From Robertmurraya dakarensis (lineage in GTDB: Bacteria > Bacillota > Bacilli > Bacillales > Cytobacillaceae), in contig NZ_LT707409.1 of NCBI RefSeq assembly GCF_900156875.1, positions 2,703,057-2,767,056 on the forward strand: a stretch of 64,000 nt of DNA, given 5' to 3'. The notes beneath the pieces are model-generated. The model saw only the letters and a program-made list of their open reading frames with translations, was not told the origin of the DNA and did not search any database. A program made the translations under genes and the position numbers. Numbering within the stretch: position 1 is the stretch's first letter; each line of letters starts with the position of its first letter. Positions 59,123 through 64,000 of the stretch are shown piece after piece.

Positions 59123-59683
59123 TTACTCTGTAACACGATACTGGTGCACACCTAATTCGTATAAGTTATTTCCTTCTGAATCGATCGCTACAATACAAGG
59201 ATAATCAACGACTTCAAGACGGCGGATAGCTTCCGGACCTAAATCATCAAACGCCACTACCTCCGCACTTTTTACGGAATCAGCGATTAAGGCTGCTGCT
59301 CCGCCAATTGCTGCGAAATAAACGACATTATTTTTGATCATACTGTCAATAACCTCTTTGCTTCTTGGACCTTTTCCGATCATTCCTTTTAGGCCCTGTT
59401 CCATCATCGTTGGTGAGTAAGCATCCATCCGCCCGCTCGTAGTAGGCCCGCATGATCCAATTACTTTTCCTGGCTTTGCTGGAGTAGGTCCTGCGTAATA
59501 GATTACTTGATTCGTAAAATCTACCGGCAGCTCTTCTCCACTTGCAATTGCCTCGGTTAATAGCTTATGAGCTGCGTCCCTAGCCGTATAAATCACGCCT
59601 GTAATCGAAACCTGATCACCTGCTTTTAACCCTTTTACAACTTCATCCGTAAGTGGTGTACTTACCTTTTTAATATCAGTCAT
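59123..59683 (-). CDS. Class I fumarate hydratase beta subunit (or L-tartrate dehydratase beta)
   Basis: 186-residue C-terminal-type fumarase chain: LKAGDQVSITGVIYTARDAAHKLL, YYAGPTPAKPGKVIGSCGPTTSGRMD and MIGKGPRSKEV, then a C-terminal LEVVDYPCIVAIDSEGNNLY. Forms an oxygen-sensitive iron-sulfur hydratase with the alpha chain encoded 16 bases upstream. The same family includes tartrate dehydratase (TtdB), which cannot be excluded. Confidence 0.92.
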   Translation of the reverse strand: MTDIKKVSTPLTDEVVKGLKAGDQVSITGVIYTARDAAHKLLTEAIASGEELPVDFTNQVIYYAGPTPAKPGKVIGSCGPTTSGRMDAYSPTMMEQGLKGMIGKGPRSKEVIDSMIKNNVVYFAAIGGAAALIADSVKSAEVVAFDDLGPEAIRRLEVVDYPCIVAIDSEGNNLYELGVHQYRVTE

Positions 59684-59699
59684 GGCAGTTTCTCTCCCT

Positions 59700-60545
59700 T
59701 TATAAAATAACTTCCTTGTGGCGAGCAGCGTGGCAGTTCAAACAAACAGCAACTGGCATCGTTGCGATATGGGTAGGATAAGTCTCGATATGAACAGCGA
59801 GTGCCGTTACCTTCCCGCCAAAGCCTTGTGGTCCGATCCCAAGCTTATTGATTTCTTCAAGCAATTCTTCTTCCAGTGCGCGATAAGCAGGATCTGGATG
59901 TGGTGCACCCGCTTCACGGGACAGCGCCTTCTTCGCTAACAGCGTGCTTTTGTCCATTGTTCCACCAACCCCTACCCCGACTATGACTGGCGGACAAGGG
60001 TTTCCGCCTGCTTCCGTTACAGCCTGGATAATAAATTTCTTCACACCCTCTAATCCCTCAGCTGGTTTTAGCATTTTAAGAGAGCCCATATTTTCGCTTC
60101 CTGCACCCTTTGGAAGAACCTGAATCTTAAGTTCATCTCCCGGTACAAGCTCCGTATAAATCACTGCTGGTGTGTTGTCTCCTGTATTTTTTCGATTAAG
60201 AACAGGATCACCTACAACGGACTTTCGTAAATAACCATCAATATATCCTTGGCGAACACCTTCATTAATCGCGTCCTGTAATGTACCGCCCGTAATATGC
60301 ACTTCCTGCCCCACTTCAACAAAGACAACGACCATTCCTGTATCCTGGCACATTGGCGCATGCTCAGCACGGGCTAATTCAACGTTTTTCACAATTTTTT
60401 CAAGACTGTACTTCCCAAACTTTGATTCTTCTTTATGTACTGCTTCACGGAGCAGTTTTTCTACATCCTCTGGAAGATTGCATGCCGCATCAATACATAA
60501 TTCTTTTACCGCTGCTGAAATAACATCTACTGTAATTTCCTTCAT
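59700..60545 (-). CDS. Class I fumarate hydratase alpha subunit (or L-tartrate dehydratase alpha)
   Basis: 281-residue [4Fe-4S] chain. Cluster Cys are in APMCQDTGMVVVF, GNPCPPVIVGVGVGG and VCLNCHAARH. It dehydrates malate to fumarate reversibly. With the transporter before it and a fumarate reductase after it, the module would turn imported malate into succinate (inference). A tartrate role is the alternative because TtdA has the same layout and the E. coli ttd operon also has a DASS carrier. Confidence 0.92.
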   Translation of the reverse strand: MKEITVDVISAAVKELCIDAACNLPEDVEKLLREAVHKEESKFGKYSLEKIVKNVELARAEHAPMCQDTGMVVVFVEVGQEVHITGGTLQDAINEGVRQGYIDGYLRKSVVGDPVLNRKNTGDNTPAVIYTELVPGDELKIQVLPKGAGSENMGSLKMLKPAEGLEGVKKFIIQAVTEAGGNPCPPVIVGVGVGGTMDKSTLLAKKALSREAGAPHPDPAYRALEEELLEEINKLGIGPQGFGGKVTALAVHIETYPTHIATMPVAVCLNCHAARHKEVIL

Positions 60546-60603
60546 GTTAAAATCCTCTTCTTTCTTTAGTTGATTGGTAACCGTTGCTGGAATCTATTTC
60601 TTT

Positions 60604-60795
60604 TTAGCTGATTTTCAGATAAACCGGCGTTTGTTTGGAATAGGACTCAGGTATAAAAGTTAGCATATCTAGACTTTGACATTTAGAACACCGATACGCC
60701 GGAACTTTTAATTCATATTCATCATCACAGCCATGGTATAGATCGACGATAAACTCTTTTTCTAACTCAGCAGAACAGCATTTCGAGACATTCAT
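60604..60795 (-). CDS. Small zinc-ribbon-like protein
   Basis: 63-residue protein: MNVSKCCSAELEKEFIVD, a middle acidic loop HGCDDEYEL, then YRCSKCQSL. The CC and CxxC pairs suggest one metal site. ATG at 60795 has AGGAGG upstream; the longer frame to 60903 is a shadow of the transporter gene's end. In line between transporter and fumarase genes. Function unknown. Confidence 0.7.
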   Translation of the reverse strand: MNVSKCCSAELEKEFIVDLYHGCDDEYELKVPAYRCSKCQSLDMLTFIPESYSKQTPVYLKIS

Positions 60796-60862
60796 TTTGG
60801 TTTTCCTCCTATTAGCTGACCTCGAACAATTGTTTACTATTGTTCGAGGCCGAGAGATTTTT

Positions 60863-62338
60863 TTACCATAAACCAAGAATCTTCCACCATACTCCGCCGA
60901 CAATTCCCCAGATCAGGATATGGGCGATTGATACAACAAAACCAAGGGACCACCATTTGTTTTGTGATGTATATCCAGGACCAAAGAATACTGGAGCAGG
61001 ACCGCATCCATAGTGTGTTGTACAAGAGAACAAGTTTGAGAAAAATGCTAATAGTAACGCTGATAACATTGCAGGTGCACCTGCCGCAATGGCAACGGCT
61101 AAAAACGCTGCATACATTGCACTAACATGAGCTGTGTTACTTGCAAAGAAATAGTGAGAGTAGAAGTATACTAATGCTAGAACGACAATTGCCCAAATCC
61201 AATTCATTTCGCTGACTGCACCCTTCATCATGTCACTGAACCATGGGATCATGCCGAGATTATTTAAATAAGTCGCCATCATGACGAGAGCCGCAAACCA
61301 TACTAATGTATCCCAAGCTCCTTCTTCTTTTTTAATATCACTCCACTTAAGTACTTCTGTCAGAAGCAGTACCGCTAAACCGATTAATGCTGTAGTAGTC
61401 GCATCAATGCCGATCTTACTGCCAAATATCCATAATCCTAGAATCAGAACGAATACCATGATCATGTTCCATTCTGCTTTCTTTAACGGACCCATTTCTT
61501 TTAACTTTTCTTTTGCAATTTCAGCAGCTGCCGGTGTTTCCTTAATTTCCGGCGGGTTTAATTTATAGAGAATAAGCGGAATCGCAATTAAGCTGACGAT
61601 TCCCGGAACAATTGCAGCAATTGCCCAGCCTGTCCAGGTTATTTCCTGCCCCATTACGTCCTTTGCAATTGAAGCAGCTAACGGGTTCGCTGCCATCGCT
61701 GTCATGAACATTGCGGATGTAATCATGTCGCCTTGGAATGCTACCGTTGATAAAAATGAACCCATTTTCTTTTGTGTGCCATCTTCTACTTTGGAACCGA
61801 ATGTATCTGATAAAGATCGAATGATAGGAAATATAATTCCGCCTGCACGTGCAGTATTACTTGGCATCGCAGGAGCTAAAACTAGATCACTGATTAAAAG
61901 TGAATAAGACAGCCCTAATGTTTTCTTACCGAACTTTTGAACAAACATGTAGGCAACCCTGTTTCCTAGTCCAGTTTTTATAAATCCTCTTGAGATGAAG
62001 AATGCGATCACAATTAACCAAATCGTACTGTTTTGAAATCCCGATAGTGCATCTGACAACGCTAATGTCCCTGTCAAAACGGTCGAGGTTATTGCCAAAA
62101 TCGCGACTCCTCCCATTGGCAAAGGTTTAATAATTAAACCAACAATGGTTGCAACAAAGATTGCAAATAAGTGCCAGGCCTTTGGATCAAGTCCCTCTGG
62201 TGTAGGAATGAACCAAAGTATTGCCCCGATTGCCAACGTGATTAAAAGTGGGATTAGCTTTACATCTTTTTCTCCCTTCGTCGGCTTGAGTGGTGTTACC
62301 TTATGAGCTCTTTTTAATGCTGAGTGGCTCATTGCCAT
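60863..62338 (-). CDS. DASS (SLC13) family dicarboxylate/anion transporter
   Basis: About 491-residue carrier with 11-12 membrane segments, family motifs SNTARAGGIIFPIIRSL and ASNTAHVSAMYAAFLAVA in two inverted repeats, each with an S-N-T substrate/sodium site. It imports or exchanges C4-dicarboxylates such as malate, fumarate, succinate or tartrate. ATG at 62338 has AAAAGGAGTG upstream; the in-frame codon at 62347 overlaps that site. It is the first gene of the fumarate operon, after three TGAAA/TTTCA palindromes. Confidence 0.92.
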   Translation of the reverse strand: MAMSHSALKRAHKVTPLKPTKGEKDVKLIPLLITLAIGAILWFIPTPEGLDPKAWHLFAIFVATIVGLIIKPLPMGGVAILAITSTVLTGTLALSDALSGFQNSTIWLIVIAFFISRGFIKTGLGNRVAYMFVQKFGKKTLGLSYSLLISDLVLAPAMPSNTARAGGIIFPIIRSLSDTFGSKVEDGTQKKMGSFLSTVAFQGDMITSAMFMTAMAANPLAASIAKDVMGQEITWTGWAIAAIVPGIVSLIAIPLILYKLNPPEIKETPAAAEIAKEKLKEMGPLKKAEWNMIMVFVLILGLWIFGSKIGIDATTTALIGLAVLLLTEVLKWSDIKKEEGAWDTLVWFAALVMMATYLNNLGMIPWFSDMMKGAVSEMNWIWAIVVLALVYFYSHYFFASNTAHVSAMYAAFLAVAIAAGAPAMLSALLLAFFSNLFSCTTHYGCGPAPVFFGPGYTSQNKWWSLGFVVSIAHILIWGIVGGVWWKILGLW

Positions 62339-62379
62339 CGTTAACACTCCTTTTTATTTTGTTCAAGCGATTCCTTTAC

Positions 62380-62504
62380 GTGAAACACTTCACATAATAC
62401 CTTGAATTAAAAAATTAGAACTACCAAATACTGATGGCTGTCAATGGTATTACCGCTTTAATTTTACCGAGTCAATGAAATATTTCAGATAGTGAAATTT
62501 CACT
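62380..62504 (-). promoter_or_regulatory. Three TGAAA/TTTCA palindromes before the transporter gene
   Basis: GTGAAACACTTCAC (62380-62393), TGAAATATTTCA (62476-62487, perfect) and AGTGAAATTTCACT (62491-62504, perfect) lie in the upstream region of the dicarboxylate operon. They are candidate binding sites for the CitB/DcuR-type regulator of the window. The two perfect ones are three bases apart. Confidence 0.6.
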
Positions 62505-62740
62505 GTACTGCACCTCCCGATCGCCTTTCAGATAACGATGTTGTGCCTCGTTTCTATGCATTTATCATAATGAAAAGGACTCAATCAGAGAAGTTTTAAA
62601 AAGTTAATGCATGATTAATAAAAATTATAAAAATAAGCATGTGATGATGTTCACATACTTTAAGGGAAAAGGCTGTTTCTGTAACATTTCAGCCTACATT
62701 CAGACAATAATTCTTCACTACATTTACTTGACAAAGCAAA
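62505..62740. other. AT-rich intergenic region without a gene
   Basis: About 235 bases between the palindromes and the yugI terminator. It probably holds the -35 side of the transporter promoter; I see no gene and no repeat. Confidence 0.5.
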
Positions 62741-62779
62741 AAAAGCTTGCAAAGGAAAATTCCTTAGCAAGCTTTTTTT
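62741..62779. terminator. Terminator of yugI
   Basis: AAGCTTGC and GCAAGCTT with inner AAGGAA/TTCCTT pairing make a long stem flanked by A- and T-runs on both sides; it ends the minus-strand yugI transcript and could work both ways. Confidence 0.9.
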
Positions 62780-62792
62780 ATACTTATTAAAA

Positions 62793-63185
62793 TTAGCGTT
62801 GTGATTGTTCAATCCACTCTTGAAGCTTATCTTTAAGTGTGTTGAAGCCTTGTGAAGAATCTGTATCTGTTTTGAAAGCTGCTGCAGCTTGACGTCTGCG
62901 AGGTGCTTTTTTAGCTTTTGGTGCTTCTGTTTCTGCTGGAGCTTCTTGTGTAGCGCGGATTGATAATCCGATTTTTCCAGCTGCTTCGTCGATTGATAAC
63001 ACCTTAACTTGTACTTCATCTCCAACTTTTAGATGTTCGTTAATATCTTTAACAAAACCATGTGTAACTTCTGAAATATGCACAAGTCCTTGTGTATTTT
63101 CGTCTAATGCTACGAATGCTCCGTATGGCTGAATTCCTGTTACTTTACCTGTTAATACACTACCTACTTCGATTTTCTCTGACAT
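62793..63185 (-). CDS. yugI: General stress protein 13, S1 RNA-binding domain (YugI)
   Basis: 130-residue protein with one S1 domain at about 6-75: VGSVLTGKVTGIQPYGAFVALDENTQGLVHISEVTHGFVKD, then GDEVQVKVLSIDEAAGKIGLSIRAT. A basic Ala/Glu/Lys tail with RRRQAAAAF follows. Known as a ribosome-associated general stress protein in Bacillus. Starts at ATG with AGGAGTG upstream. It is the far end of the yug neighbourhood, here parted from yuzA by the dicarboxylate module. Confidence 0.93.
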   Translation of the reverse strand: MSEKIEVGSVLTGKVTGIQPYGAFVALDENTQGLVHISEVTHGFVKDINEHLKVGDEVQVKVLSIDEAAGKIGLSIRATQEAPAETEAPKAKKAPRRRQAAAAFKTDTDSSQGFNTLKDKLQEWIEQSQR

Positions 63186-63394
63186 ATAAACACTCCTAAA
63201 TATTTTTTGTTTTTTATACTTTTCCCCACTCTACAAGACATAACCGTGTCCTCTGAATGATTGCTTGTAAGAGCACCACTAATCCTAAGTGAAAGAAGGG
63301 CAGACTATATTTATTCCCGTTCCGATACATCTGCTTTTAACTTATAAATACAATAAATTTCACTAAGACAGCTTAACTATATACGCAATGCAAA
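63186..63394 (-). promoter_or_regulatory. Long leader of yugI
   Basis: About 200 bases between the yugI promoter and start codon without a gene. It contains GGAGGACACGG-like and AGGATTAGTGGTGC stretches but no fold I can name. Could be a regulatory leader. Confidence 0.35.
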
Positions 63395-63423
63395 ATTATA
63401 ACACAAGTTAAAGCATTTATCAA
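63395..63423 (-). promoter_or_regulatory. Sigma-A promoter of yugI
   Basis: TTGATA (63418-63423), 17 bases, then TATAAT (63395-63400) on the minus strand: nearly consensus. Confidence 0.85.
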
Positions 63424-63537
63424 AAAAGTTATTACTATTATATATTCTTCACTGTTAGCTTACTCAGAAAAATCCCTACACATTTCGGGGAAATAATAGT
63501 AACATGGAAAAATACGAGTTTTTTGGAGGAGACAAGC

Positions 63538-64000
63538 ATGAACACACAGGAACAATGGACATCAAAGCTAGGCTTTATCCTTGCCGCAGCAGGTTCCGCC
63601 ATTGGTCTCGGGGCAATTTGGAAATTCCCTTATGTGGCTGGAACAAATGGAGGAGCTATCTTTTTTCTTATTTTTATCTTAATGACTTTATTTATAGGAA
63701 CACCTATCTTAATGGCTGAATTTATCATCGGCCGGAACACACAGAAGGATGCAGTAAGCGCCTATAAAACACTTGCACCGCATTCAGCCTGGCCGATGCT
63801 GGGATATCTGGGCGTCATCGCCTCGATGATCCTTCTATCGTTTTACGGTGTTGTCGGAGGATGGATCCTCTCGTATTTATGGAGAAGTGTAACAGGGGCC
63901 TTTACCGGATTAGCGTCAGAGGATTATGGTGCTTTATTTAATGAAACAATTGGCAATCCCGTTGAATCAGTAATTGCCCAGCTCATCTTTATGATCTTAA
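63538..64000 (+). CDS. Sodium-dependent transporter (NSS/SNF family), 5' part
   Basis: Cut by the right edge after 154 codons. The first membrane helix [20 protein letters not shown] with [12 protein letters not shown] is the sodium/substrate site of the LeuT-like neurotransmitter:sodium symporter family; [18 protein letters not shown] is the next conserved loop. Three to four membrane segments are within the window. GGAGGAGACAAGC precedes ATG. Substrate probably an amino acid; the rest of the gene is needed to say more. Confidence 0.93.
   Translation, partial: MNTQEQWTSKLGFILAAAGSAIGLGAIWKFPYVAGTNGGAIFFLIFILMTLFIGTPILMAEFIIGRNTQKDAVSAYKTLAPHSAWPMLGYLGVIASMILLSFYGVVGGWILSYLWRSVTGAFTGLASEDYGALFNETIGNPVESVIAQLIFMIL

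Noticed and set aside
62660-63025. 121-codon Lys/Gln-rich minus-strand frame
   Set aside because: Shadow of yugI in another frame and extends through its terminator.
63186-63394. T-box or metabolite riboswitch in the yugI leader
   Set aside because: No conserved T-box or known aptamer blocks could be found; only a long leader can be stated.
1-64000. CRISPR arrays, tRNA or rRNA genes, intact insertion sequences, phage attachment sites
   Set aside because: Looked for regular repeat-spacer units, tRNA-like CCA ends, transposase or integrase motifs; none seen in the window.

Overview
The window looks like a chromosomal segment of a low-GC, endospore-forming Bacillaceae species. The evidence is Shine-Dalgarno-rich starts, many GTG/TTG starts, a CsgA-like spore protein, a YteA-type zinc-finger protein, SinI/SinR homologues, a Bacillus-type eps operon and the gene order yugO-yugN-pgi-yugJ-yuzA ... 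yugI known from B. subtilis. Everything was read by eye from the sequence; no database or folding program was used.

Layout. 0-2 kb: two oligopeptide ABC-transporter ATPases. 2.4-5.4 kb: a BASS-type transporter, YteA, a CsgA-like protein and YceI (with a candidate MhqR-like operator). 5.4-36.5 kb: a very large exopolysaccharide (eps) region read on the minus strand. It contains epsA, epsB, an EAR (epsC RNA) element, epsC, galU, a lipoprotein HlyD-type adaptor, epsD, further glycosyltransferases, epsG, a CDP-glycerol transferase plus a TagD-like enzyme, a TolC-like protein, galE, a FemAB-like protein and epsN. These are followed by a SinR-type repressor gene, an AT-rich cassette of three glycosyltransferases with an ABC exporter and an APH-like kinase, a PHP phosphatase, epsL and an ATP-grasp gene. 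36.5-37.0 kb: a secreted Trp/His/Asp/Lys-rich protein I cannot assign. 37.1-46.8 kb: a paeninodin-type lasso peptide cluster with two precursor genes (44 and 58 codons), two cyclases and one shared set of kinase, RRE (PqqD-like), protease, nucleotidyltransferase and ABC exporter. 47.3-47.6 kb: a cyclic-di-GMP-I riboswitch directly in front of a SinI-like antirepressor gene. 47.7-52.6 kb: YugO-like K+ channel, YugN, pgi, YugJ, YuzA. 52.6-62.5 kb: a C4-dicarboxylate module with a CitA/DcuS-type two-component system, a fumarate reductase/succinate dehydrogenase with an HdrB-like third subunit, a two-subunit class I fumarase and a DASS transporter. 62.8-64 kb: YugI and the start of a sodium-dependent transporter.

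How it may work together (inference). Near-palindromic 16-bp sites of the form GTTCTTTATAAAGAAC, the 7-2-7 geometry expected for SinR, lie in or beside the promoters of epsA, of the secreted W/H-rich protein and of the lasso cluster. Related sites lie between epsB and the EAR element and before the PHP phosphatase gene. The repressor (15.2 kb) and its likely antirepressor (47.4 kb) bracket these targets, and the antirepressor mRNA begins with a c-di-GMP aptamer. The window therefore suggests a circuit in which c-di-GMP acts through SinI and SinR on matrix polysaccharide, a candidate matrix protein and two lasso peptides. A biofilm-type K+ channel gene lies next to the antirepressor.
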